From Lacrimispora celerecrescens (lineage in GTDB: Bacteria; Bacillota; Clostridia; Lachnospirales; Lachnospiraceae), in the NCBI RefSeq assembly GCF_000732605.1, contig NZ_JPME01000003.1:169283-233282 (forward strand): DNA of 64,000 nucleotides. The letters run 5' to 3'. The notes below the pieces were generated by a model. That model was not told the DNA's origin, did no database searches, and was given only the letters and a program-made list of their open reading frames with translations. Positions 16,541 through 24,558 of the stretch are shown here, in pieces. The translations under genes and the position numbers were made by a program. Numbering within the stretch: position 1 is the stretch's first letter; the number at the start of each line of letters is the position of its first letter.

Positions 16541-17881
16541 TTACTGGATAATGCCGTTTACATCGACAATCCATACTTTGTCATTGGAATCCTTATAATC
16601 CTTATATCCTGCTCCAAGATCTGGCTTTGTAGCTGACTTGGAAGAGGAAGATGCTTTCTGGAGGGAACCGCTGGCATTTACCAGATACTGCTTGCCTTCA
16701 AAGGAAATAGGAGCAACCTTTAAGTCGGCATCAGCTTCTTTTCTTAAGCCATATTCATACAGGACGTTGTCACGGATACCGTGAACTCCCTGTCCTTTGT
16801 TAGTACCTTCTGTCTGAAAGAACCATACCTGATTCTCATCCAGATCTTCGTTGTAAATTGTCTGCTTTCCGGTAGCCATGGCACCGTCTGTTCCAAAGTA
16901 GAAATTAGCGATTCCGCCGTCTTCTAAGTTGATAACGTTCAGTCCGGTCTGCATTTCTCCCTTTGTATTGAATGCATATTTTTTGGAATCAATGGTAACT
17001 AATTCAAGACCATTTGCTGCACAGGAAGGAGCACCGTTCTTGAAATAGAAGTTGTAGATTTCTCCCTCTTCGCTAAGTCCTTCAATACCTTCGATTTCCT
17101 TCCAACCGTTAACCCGTGCACCACTCTCTGGATCATAATACTGGTATCCAGCTGCTGTAGTTGCATCAGCGGTTGCTTCGGATTCGGTTGCAGTAACAGG
17201 AAGCTTGTACCAGCCTTTCTGCATGATTCCGTTTACAAAGGTATAATAGTTTCCATCGATCTTTTTGTCGACCTGGTTTTCTACCATACGGCCGCTCTTA
17301 TCAAAATAGTACCAGGAATGAGTTTCATCAAGTTCGTCGGAGTCATTTTCAAGCTCAATCCAGCCTGTCTTCATAACGCCGTCATTCTCTTGTCCTAAAT
17401 AATAAATACTTCCTTCAATCTCGATCTTTCCGGTCTGCATTTCACCCTGGTCGTTGAAGTAGTACACATTATCGTTGATTTTCTGCCACTTGGAAATAAC
17501 TTCTTTACCATTTTTTCCATAGTAGTGCCATAAAAACTCAGGGGCATCAGCAGAATCCCAGAAGTTTTCATTGGCCATGGAAACCCATTTGTCAGAAACT
17601 CTTTTCCCATTTTCGTCTACGTAATATTCATCGATTTGTGTATTAGTGGCGACATTGCCGTCCTCATTTAAGTAGAACCAGTCTTCGCCTCGCTTTTTCC
17701 AGGAATCGGTTACGTAGCTGTCATTATCTTCATAAAATTTCCAGCTTCCGTTTTCTTCAACCCAGCCAACTACCTTAGCGTAGGCGGTGGCTGCTGTGCT
17801 GATTAAGCCCAGCTCTGGAGCTGCTACGGTTAAAACACCGGCAGCGGATAATACAGCCATCAATTTTAAGTGCTTTTTCAT
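16541..17881 (-). CDS. Secreted protein with cell-wall/choline-binding-type repeats
   Basis: A 446-residue exported protein. A signal peptide is clear: MKKHLKLMAVLSAAGVLTVAAP, with likely cleavage near residues 32-36 after an AYA. The rest is a run of about a dozen aromatic repeats of the glucan/choline-binding (CW_binding) type, e.g. GWVEENGSWKFYEDN, NVYYFNDQGEMQTG, SWYYFDKSGRM and KYAFNTKGEMQTG. There is no catalytic domain or sortase motif, so it is probably a wall-bound structural or adhesive protein. ATG 17881 has AAGGAGAG upstream. The C-terminus is rich in Ser/Lys and ends in a last repeat-like strand. Codon use matches its surroundings. Confidence 0.85.
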   Translation of the reverse strand: MKKHLKLMAVLSAAGVLTVAAPELGLISTAATAYAKVVGWVEENGSWKFYEDNDSYVTDSWKKRGEDWFYLNEDGNVATNTQIDEYYVDENGKRVSDKWVSMANENFWDSADAPEFLWHYYGKNGKEVISKWQKINDNVYYFNDQGEMQTGKIEIEGSIYYLGQENDGVMKTGWIELENDSDELDETHSWYYFDKSGRMVENQVDKKIDGNYYTFVNGIMQKGWYKLPVTATESEATADATTAAGYQYYDPESGARVNGWKEIEGIEGLSEEGEIYNFYFKNGAPSCAANGLELVTIDSKKYAFNTKGEMQTGLNVINLEDGGIANFYFGTDGAMATGKQTIYNEDLDENQVWFFQTEGTNKGQGVHGIRDNVLYEYGLRKEADADLKVAPISFEGKQYLVNASGSLQKASSSSKSATKPDLGAGYKDYKDSNDKVWIVDVNGIIQ

Positions 17882-18134
17882 AAATATGTTCTCTCCTTTT
17901 TTGCAATAAGTTTTATCGTGGCCGAAAATCCATAGTTGCATTACCCTGCGATTATACCGTATTATGAAGGCCTATAGATAGTGTGGTTTGATGGCAGATA
18001 TGGAAGGAGATAACATAAAAAGAAAAAAGAAGAGAAATCCCAGGGGTTAGGAGCAACCAAAAAGAAAAGAAAGTAAGAAAACTTTAAATAGGAAAAAGGG
18101 GGGGTGTGTGGTATAATCTACACGAAAGCAATGA

Positions 18135-18306
18135 GCAGTGCGAATTAGAACACGAAAATTTCGTCGTGCTTGCACGTAAGAAAAAATTTCCGTGTTCTAA
18201 TTCATAGGGCGAAGCCCGTGAGCCTGTGAAGCCGCAGGCTTCACAGGCTGCACTGCGGACTAGAGTATACGATGTGGCTACAGCCTACACCTCAAGCTAC
18301 AGTCCG
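18135..18306. repeat. Branched inverted-repeat element (four-way-junction-like), possibly a dispersed repeat or ncRNA
   Basis: GCAGTGC (18135-18141) pairs with GCACTGC (18250-18256) and encloses three abutting hairpins. Hairpin 1 is GAATTAGAACACG/CGTGTTCTAATTC (18142-18154 with 18191-18203). Hairpin 2 is GGGC-gaa-GCCC (18207-18217). Hairpin 3 is AGCCTGTGAAGCC/GGCTTCACAGGCT (18221-18233 with 18237-18249). A further arm, CGGACT (18256-18261) with AGTCCG (18301-18306), follows directly. A TATAAT lies at 18112-18117 with no good -35 box. The element fills most of the 468-base gap before the ThDP-enzyme gene. Such designed-looking palindromes are typical of dispersed bacterial repeats, but copy number cannot be seen here. 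Confidence 0.7.
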
Positions 18307-18349
18307 TAAAAGTTCAAAATAAACATCTAAAAAAGAGGAGAGAAGATCC

Positions 18350-20284
18350 ATGAGAATGAAAGTATCCAATTATATCTCCCAGAAGTTGGTTGATTCCGGG
18401 ATTACACAGGTGTTTACGGTTACAGGCGGAGGCGCCATGCATTTAAACGACGCCCTGGGGCATCAGGAGGGAATGCACTGCTTATATAACCATCATGAGC
18501 AGGCATGTGCCATAGCGGCCGAGTCCTATGCCAGAATCAAGGACCGTATAGCTGCAGTCTGCGTAACCACAGGCCCAGGCGGCACCAATGCCATCACCGG
18601 AGTACTTGGAGGTTTTCTGGATTCCATTCCCATGTTAATTCTATCCGGTCAGGTGCGCTATGACACAACGGCCAGATGGTCAGGAGTTGGGATCAGAGCC
18701 ATGGGAGACCAGGAGTTTGATATAACAAAGGCAATTGACTGTATGACAAAATACAGCGAGATGGTAATTGATCCCATGAGGATCCGCTACACATTAGAAA
18801 AAGCCATTTACCTTGCCTTATCCGGCCGTCCAGGCCCCACCTGGCTGGACATCCCCTTAAATGTCCAGGGTGCCTATATAGAAACAGAAGACTTAATCGG
18901 TTTTTCCCCGGAAAACTATGAGCAGGGCGGAGATGGCTGGTCCTCCGAAACCAACGCAAAAATAAAACAGGATGACCCCGGCTTTGGAGAAAATCGTCAG
19001 ATTCTTCCAGAAAAGGTGACAGCAGATGCTGCCCGGGCCATTTTAGAAAAAATAAAATCATCTTCCCGTCCAGTAATCAATGCAGGCAACGGAATCCGGA
19101 TCGGACAGGCCCATGAGATATTCCTTCGGGTAGTGGACAAGCTGGGAATCCCTGTTGTGACCGGCTGGAACAGTCAGGACTGCATAGAAGAAGAGCATCC
19201 GCTTTACACAGGGCGGGGCGGCGGAATGGGAGACCGTGCAGGGAACTTTGCCATTCAAAACAGTGACTTAGTCCTTTCCCTTGGAAGCCGCTTAAGCATC
19301 CGGCAGGTGGGGTACAATTATACTACATGGGCCAGAGAAGCCTATGTAATTGTCAATGATATCGACCCCGAGGAGTTAAAGAAACCCTCCGTTCACGCCG
19401 ACATGAAAATCCAAGCCGATGTAAAGGTTTTGCTGACAGCCTTAGACGAACTTCTGGATTCAGAATACAAAGCTTCCCTTAAACAACCACTCTTTTCCGG
19501 CGGAAAAGGCCTTGACAGCATGACCTGGAATGAGACCTGCCGTATGTGGAAGAAAAAATACCCGGTAGTGCTTCCGAAGCACTATAGAAGCGGAGAAGAT
19601 GAAGAAGCCAATGTTTATGCATTTATAAAGGAACTAAGTACCCGAGTTCCTGAGGACAGGGTCACCGTGGTTGGAAATGGTTCCGCTTGTGTTGTAGGAG
19701 GACATGCCTATATCATTAAGAAAGGACAGCGATTCATATCCAACTCAGCGGTTGCTTCCATGGGCTATGATCTTCCGGCTGCCATTGGAGCAAGCGTGGC
19801 GGAGCAGGGAGAGGATGTCATCCTGGTCACAGGTGACGGGAGCATTCAGATGAACTTACAGGAGCTGCAGACCATCATCCATCACCATATGCCTGTTAAG
19901 ATATTCCTTATTAATAACGGAGGATACCATTCCATCCGTCAGACCCAGAAGAATTTCTTTGGAGAGCCGCTTGTGGGAATCGGGGTGGACAGCCGGGACT
20001 TAAGCTTCCCAGACATGGAAAAGCTTTCAGCAGCCTATGGCTATCCTTATGTTCGTGCATGCCATAACAGCGAGCTGAAACATGCGATTGAAACGGCACT
20101 GTCTACGAAGGGACCAGTCATCTGCGAGGTATTTGTAAGCCAGGACCAGAATTTTGAACCGAAGTCCTCTGCGAAACGATTGCCGGATGGAACCCTTATT
20201 TCGCCGCCGTTAGAGGATATGTCTCCATTCCTTTCCGATGAAGAGATGAACCGGAATATGATTATCCCGAGGATCAGGGAATAA
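18350..20284 (+). CDS. Thiamine-diphosphate-dependent enzyme (acetolactate-synthase-like)
   Basis: A 644-residue ThDP enzyme with three domains. The N-terminal PYR domain has the catalytic Glu in YNHHEQACAIAAESYAR near residue 50 and TTGPGGTNAITG. The central domain includes PVINAGNGIRIG. The C-terminal PP domain has the cofactor motif VTGDGSIQMN ... FLINNGGYHSIRQ near residues 500-535 (GDG...NN). It differs from true IlvB by its setting: it starts a glycan gene run with an epimerase, a C-methyltransferase and a secondary alcohol dehydrogenase. Known ThDP enzymes of sugar loci (YerE type) add a two-carbon branch to keto-sugars; that is my inference here. ATG 18350 has a GAGGAG site nine bases upstream. 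Confidence 0.85.
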   Translation: MRMKVSNYISQKLVDSGITQVFTVTGGGAMHLNDALGHQEGMHCLYNHHEQACAIAAESYARIKDRIAAVCVTTGPGGTNAITGVLGGFLDSIPMLILSGQVRYDTTARWSGVGIRAMGDQEFDITKAIDCMTKYSEMVIDPMRIRYTLEKAIYLALSGRPGPTWLDIPLNVQGAYIETEDLIGFSPENYEQGGDGWSSETNAKIKQDDPGFGENRQILPEKVTADAARAILEKIKSSSRPVINAGNGIRIGQAHEIFLRVVDKLGIPVVTGWNSQDCIEEEHPLYTGRGGGMGDRAGNFAIQNSDLVLSLGSRLSIRQVGYNYTTWAREAYVIVNDIDPEELKKPSVHADMKIQADVKVLLTALDELLDSEYKASLKQPLFSGGKGLDSMTWNETCRMWKKKYPVVLPKHYRSGEDEEANVYAFIKELSTRVPEDRVTVVGNGSACVVGGHAYIIKKGQRFISNSAVASMGYDLPAAIGASVAEQGEDVILVTGDGSIQMNLQELQTIIHHHMPVKIFLINNGGYHSIRQTQKNFFGEPLVGIGVDSRDLSFPDMEKLSAAYGYPYVRACHNSELKHAIETALSTKGPVICEVFVSQDQNFEPKSSAKRLPDGTLISPPLEDMSPFLSDEEMNRNMIIPRIRE

Positions 20285-20301
20285 CAAGGGGAGGAAAAGC
20301 G

Positions 20302-21255
20302 TTGAACGTTGTTGTAACAGGGGCCACCAGTTTTCTTGGGAGAGCATTGGTTGACCGGCTATTAATAGAGAAGAATCAGGTTTTTGCCGTAATCCGTCCC
20401 GGTTCAAAGAATATCGGAAGCCTTGCAGCCGAGCGGGAGGGTCTTGTACGAATCGAACGTAACTTAGAAGAGCTTCATAATCTCGACCAGGTGATTCACG
20501 AGCCCTGCCAGGCATTTTACCATTTTGGCTGGGAGGGCTCCGGGAGTGAAAACCGGATGAAACGGGAGGTTCAGCAGAAGAACGTGGAGGATTCCTTAAA
20601 AGCTTTGGAAGGAGCCAGACGACTTGGCTGCAAACGCTTTCTTTTCAGCGGTTCCCAGGCGGAGTATGGAATTCATAATGATACGATGAATGAGGAGATG
20701 CCGTGTAATCCGGTCTCCGAATATGGCAGAGCCAAGCTGGAATTTTCAAACAGGGCATTGGAATTAACAGAGAACTGGAAAAAGACAGGCGTTTCAGAGA
20801 TGGAATATATCCATACCAGAATATTCAGCGTATACGGCCCCGGAGATCATCCCTGGTCTCTGGTGGAAAGCTGCCTTAAGTCATTTCACAAAGGAGAGTA
20901 TATTTCCCTGGGGGAATGTACACAAATATGGAACTTTTTATATCTCGATGACTGCATTCAGGCGCTGATACTTTTGATGGAACAAGAGAAAGAATCCGTT
21001 TCCGGAATTTATAATGTAGCAGGACCGGAAAGAGAAAACAGGCCTTTAAGAGAATACATCCGGATCATGTATGAAGTTTTAGGCTTTCACGGAAGCTATA
21101 GCTATGGAAGAAGAGCGCCAAACGCAGAGGGACCGGCAAATCTGATTCCTGATATAAAAAAGCTGGAAAGAGCAACCGGATGGCAGCCTCTGGTAGATTT
21201 TCCAGAAGGAATCCGGCGGACGATCCGCTTGAATCATTCGGTTACAAAATATTGA
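20302..21255 (+). CDS. NAD-dependent epimerase/dehydratase
   Basis: A 317-residue extended SDR. It begins NVVVTGATSFLGRALVDRL, the Rossmann Gly-x2-Gly-x2-Gly. It has FSGSQAEYG, then VSEYGRAKLEFS with the Tyr-x3-Lys pair near residue 145, and IFSVYGPGDHPWSLV. The TTG start at 20302 is supported by a GGGGAGG ribosome-binding site and the family N-terminus. It probably reduces or epimerises the 4-keto position of a nucleotide sugar. It lies 17 bases after the ThDP enzyme gene in the same operon. Confidence 0.85.
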   Translation: MNVVVTGATSFLGRALVDRLLIEKNQVFAVIRPGSKNIGSLAAEREGLVRIERNLEELHNLDQVIHEPCQAFYHFGWEGSGSENRMKREVQQKNVEDSLKALEGARRLGCKRFLFSGSQAEYGIHNDTMNEEMPCNPVSEYGRAKLEFSNRALELTENWKKTGVSEMEYIHTRIFSVYGPGDHPWSLVESCLKSFHKGEYISLGECTQIWNFLYLDDCIQALILLMEQEKESVSGIYNVAGPERENRPLREYIRIMYEVLGFHGSYSYGRRAPNAEGPANLIPDIKKLERATGWQPLVDFPEGIRRTIRLNHSVTKY

Positions 21256-21275
21256 CATGGAGGATTTTTTGTGGT

Positions 21276-22469
21276 ATGAGAAATAGGATTTGTATTGTGT
21301 GCGGCAGACCTCTTGGGGAAACGCCTTTGATGACCCTTGCGGATATGCCCGCTTCGGCTCAGGATATTCCGGTTAAGGAAGAACTGGGAGAGGAGCAGGG
21401 AATCACCCTTTCTCTTCATCAGTGTGAGGCATGCGGTCTGGTACAGTTTGATTGTGAACCTGTGGCATACTACAAGGACGTGATCCGCTCCGGCGGCTTT
21501 ACCACTACCATGGTAAACTTAAGAAAAAGCCAGTACCGGCATTTTATAGACAGATATCATCTGGAAGGAAAAAAGCTGATTGAAGCAGGATGCGGCCAGG
21601 GAGAATTTCTTGGCGTACTGTCAGACTTTCCTGTAAAGGCTTATGGTATCGAAAACAGGGAAAGTCTTGTCCGTCTTGCAAAAGAAAAGGGTCTTACAGT
21701 CTGGAAGCAGTTTGCAGCGGAAGGAGAAATCCTTGCAGCCGATGACGGCAGCGCAGGCGGCCCCTATGACGGGTTTCTCTCCTTTAATTTTCTGGAGCAT
21801 CAGCCGGATCCGGTGGGAATGCTCCGCTGCATTGCAGACAACTTATCAGAAGAGGGCGTGGGCTTAATTACAGTTCCAAGCCTGGAATATATCCTGCAGT
21901 ATGACGGATATTATGAACTGATCCGGGACCATCTTGCCTATTATACCTTTGACACCCTGCGCTATGCAGTAGAAAAGGCCGGGTTTCAGGTATTAGAAGA
22001 GGAAATGATAAACCGGGATACCCTTTCTGTCATTGTGAGGAAAAAGAAGCGAACAGCCGAACAGGCAGAAGATAACAGTAAGCATACACCGGTAGACATC
22101 TCCGGACTGAAAGAAAGCCTTGGTACCATTGGTAAGGAACTGGAGGAACTGGCCGACAGTCTTAAGAGTCAGGGAAAAACTTTAGGTATATGGGGTGCCA
22201 GCCACCAAGGCTTTACTCTGGCTTCTACAACGGTCATCGGCCAATTTGCAAGATATATTATTGATTCCGCACCCTTTAAGCAGGGCAAGTACGCCCCTGC
22301 CTCCCATCTTCCCATTGTACCCCCGGATCATTATCATATGGACCCGGTAGACGCCATATTGATCGTGGCTCCTGGCTATACCAAAGAGATAGCGGAAATC
22401 ATAGAGGAAAAATTTGGCGGTCATGTAGAGATTTTAGCGTTAAAATCCAATCATTTGGAAAGGATATAA
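21276..22469 (+). CDS. Sugar C-methyltransferase-like SAM enzyme
   Basis: A 397-residue three-part protein. Residues 5-60 hold two Cys-x2-Cys knuckles (CIVCGRP and CEACGLVQ), a zinc-binding domain typical of deoxysugar C-methyltransferases. The SAM-binding Rossmann part has LIEAGCGQGEFLGVL near residue 105. The C-terminal third (LGIWGASHQGFTLAS, PVDAILIVAPGYTKEI) matches the Methyltransf_14-type domain of NovU/TylCIII-like enzymes. These use a 4-keto-sugar nucleotide and methylate ring carbon C3 or C5. ATG 21276 has TGGAGGA 12 bases before it; an upstream in-frame ATG would overlap the epimerase gene. Confidence 0.82.
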   Translation: MRNRICIVCGRPLGETPLMTLADMPASAQDIPVKEELGEEQGITLSLHQCEACGLVQFDCEPVAYYKDVIRSGGFTTTMVNLRKSQYRHFIDRYHLEGKKLIEAGCGQGEFLGVLSDFPVKAYGIENRESLVRLAKEKGLTVWKQFAAEGEILAADDGSAGGPYDGFLSFNFLEHQPDPVGMLRCIADNLSEEGVGLITVPSLEYILQYDGYYELIRDHLAYYTFDTLRYAVEKAGFQVLEEEMINRDTLSVIVRKKKRTAEQAEDNSKHTPVDISGLKESLGTIGKELEELADSLKSQGKTLGIWGASHQGFTLASTTVIGQFARYIIDSAPFKQGKYAPASHLPIVPPDHYHMDPVDAILIVAPGYTKEIAEIIEEKFGGHVEILALKSNHLERI

Positions 22470-22478
22470 GAAAAACCT

Positions 22479-23546
22479 ATGAAAGCTTTTGTTTTGATCG
22501 AACCTGGCAAGGTCGGCTGGTATGATGCGCCGGAACCTGTCATAACTCCCTATGGGGCAATCCTTCGCCCGATCGCGGTGACCCCCTGTTCCTCTGATGT
22601 CCACACTGTATATGGCGGAGGCTCGCGCAAGGCTCCCAACCTGATTCTGGGACATGAATGTGTGGCGGAAGTCTTGGAAACCGGAGAGCTGGTCTGCGAC
22701 TTTAAAGCCGGAGATCTTGTGGCAGTACCTGCCATCACGCCGGACTGGAGAGCCTGCGGAATCCAGGAAGGGAATTTTAAGCATGCGACCGCTCCATTTT
22801 CCGGCCACCAGCTTGGAAGGACGGCTCCGGGAGTATTTGCGGAGAAATTTCTAATTCCTGATGCGGATACCACTTTGGCGAAAATCCCTGAGGGAATCAC
22901 ATTGGAGCAGGCGCTCATGTGCGTGGATGTCGTTACTACAGGCTTTACAGGAGCCGAGTTTGCTGATATTAAAATCGGCGATACCGTAGTTGTCCTGGGA
23001 ATCGGCCCCATTGGGCTCATGGCGATTGAAGGAGCGCGCCATCTGGGCGCCGCAAGGATCCTGGCTGTCGGCAGCAGGCCCATTTGTGTAAAGCTTGCCA
23101 GGGAGTTCGGAGCTACAGAGGTCTTAAGCTATAAAGATGGAAATGTAACGGAACAGGTCATGGAACGGACAGGAGGTCTGGGCGCTGACGGTGTCATCAT
23201 CTGCGGAGGCGGTGATGAGGTCTTTGCTCAGGCGGTGGATATGGCAAAATACGGGATCGGAACCATATCCAATGTGAATTACTATGGCGGAACCGGAAAC
23301 CTTCCCTTTCCTAAGTTTTCAGGCGGACGGGGCATGGCGGGAAAGACCATTCACACTGAGCTTGCAAAAGGCGGCAGAGTGAGAATAGAACGCCTTTTAC
23401 AAATGGTCCAGTATGGAAGGATCAATCCTGAAAAGCTGGTAACTCACCATCTTAATGGCTTAGAGCAGGTGGAGACAGCTCTGCAGCTAATGAAAGAAAA
23501 GCCGGAAGATTTAATTAAAGTGATGGTTCGGATAGATTGGAAGTGA
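22479..23546 (+). CDS. Zinc-binding secondary-alcohol-dehydrogenase-like protein
   Basis: A 355-residue medium-chain dehydrogenase resembling the NADPH-dependent secondary alcohol dehydrogenases of Clostridium and Thermoanaerobacter. The metal ligands are visible: Cys in VTPCSSDVHT near 37, His-Glu in LGHECV near 60, and Asp in CVDVVTTGF near 150. The nucleotide-binding site is VVVLGIGPIGLMAI near 175. The GSRP and Tyr in LSYKDG that set NADP specificity in that group are present. In this glycan operon it more likely reduces a keto group on a sugar side chain than makes free alcohol, but that is inference. It lies nine bases after the methyltransferase gene. Confidence 0.85.
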   Translation: MKAFVLIEPGKVGWYDAPEPVITPYGAILRPIAVTPCSSDVHTVYGGGSRKAPNLILGHECVAEVLETGELVCDFKAGDLVAVPAITPDWRACGIQEGNFKHATAPFSGHQLGRTAPGVFAEKFLIPDADTTLAKIPEGITLEQALMCVDVVTTGFTGAEFADIKIGDTVVVLGIGPIGLMAIEGARHLGAARILAVGSRPICVKLAREFGATEVLSYKDGNVTEQVMERTGGLGADGVIICGGGDEVFAQAVDMAKYGIGTISNVNYYGGTGNLPFPKFSGGRGMAGKTIHTELAKGGRVRIERLLQMVQYGRINPEKLVTHHLNGLEQVETALQLMKEKPEDLIKVMVRIDWK

Positions 23547-23550
23547 ACAT

Positions 23551-24558
23551 ATGAAAACAATTAGCATCGTGGTGCCCTGTTACAATGAGGAAGAAAATAT
23601 AAATGCTTTGTATCAGGCGATAGACCATATTTTTAATACAGAATTGCCAAAATACACCTATGAACTGATTTTTATTGATAATGATTCGAAGGACCGCACC
23701 AGGGAGATCATCCGTGGTTTGTGTGACGAGGATAAAAGGGTAAAGGGGATTTTTAACGCCAAGAATTTCGGGCAGTTCAATTCTCCTTATTATGCAATGC
23801 TCCAGTCAACGGGGGACTGTACCATTCTTATGGCAGCAGATTTCCAGGACCCGGTGGAGATGATCCCAAAGTATGTGAAGGAATGGGAGAAAGGTTATAA
23901 GATCGTCATCGGAATCAAAAAATCCAGCAAAGAGAATAAGATCATGTATTGGCTGAGAAGCTGCTATTATAAGACCATTAAAAAGCTTTCCGATGTGGAA
24001 CAGATCGAACATTTCACTGGATTTGGCTTATACGATCAAAAGTTTATAAAGGTTCTTCAGGAGCTTGATGACCCGACTCCCTTCCTTCGTGGAATTGTGG
24101 CAGAGCTTGGATTTCGGCGTAGAGAGATCCCATATGAGCAGCCGAAAAGACGGGCAGGAAAGACCAGCAATAATTTTTACCGCCTGTATGATGCGGCCAT
24201 GTTAAGCGTTACCTCTTATACTAAGGTAGGGCTTCGTCTGGCAACCATTTTCGGAAGCATCTGCTCCTTTGCCAGCATGATGGTGGCACTGATCTATCTG
24301 ATTATGAAACTGGTGTACTGGGACCGTTTTCCGGCAGGTATGGCTCCTCTTTTGATCGGCATGTGTTTTCTTGGCTCTGTGCAGATCTTTTTTATCGGAC
24401 TTGTAGGAGAATACGTTCTGTCCATCAATGCCCGTGTTATGAAGCGGCCTCTAGTCATTGAGGAGGAAAGAATCAATTTTACGGAAAAAGAGGAAATTTG
24501 TCCAGAAGATGGGATACTTTTAATGTCGGCATCCATGGAGAATGGGGAACAAAGATGA
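23551..24558 (+). CDS. Glycosyltransferase family 2, GtrB/DPM1-like with two membrane helices
   Basis: A 335-residue polyprenyl-phosphate-type glycosyltransferase. It begins SIVVPCYNEEENI, with FIDNDSKDRT near residue 48 and the metal-binding LMAADFQDPVEMI near residue 92. RRAGKTSNNFYRL is the conserved catalytic loop, and two C-terminal membrane helices lie near 235-260 and 270-300. GtrB-like enzymes charge undecaprenyl phosphate with a single sugar, used outside the cell by a GT-C partner; none is visible in the window. Its stop overlaps the next start by ATGA. Confidence 0.88.
   Translation: MKTISIVVPCYNEEENINALYQAIDHIFNTELPKYTYELIFIDNDSKDRTREIIRGLCDEDKRVKGIFNAKNFGQFNSPYYAMLQSTGDCTILMAADFQDPVEMIPKYVKEWEKGYKIVIGIKKSSKENKIMYWLRSCYYKTIKKLSDVEQIEHFTGFGLYDQKFIKVLQELDDPTPFLRGIVAELGFRRREIPYEQPKRRAGKTSNNFYRLYDAAMLSVTSYTKVGLRLATIFGSICSFASMMVALIYLIMKLVYWDRFPAGMAPLLIGMCFLGSVQIFFIGLVGEYVLSINARVMKRPLVIEEERINFTEKEEICPEDGILLMSASMENGEQR

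Noticed and set aside
16347..16574. Minus-strand frame between the wall-binding protein and the zinc-ribbon gene
   Set aside because: It runs through the strong terminator at 16466-16502 and overlaps the end of the wall-binding gene in another frame.
22550..23083. 177-codon minus-strand frame inside the alcohol dehydrogenase
   Set aside because: A complement of a well-supported gene; Pro/Ser/Ala-rich with no family resemblance.
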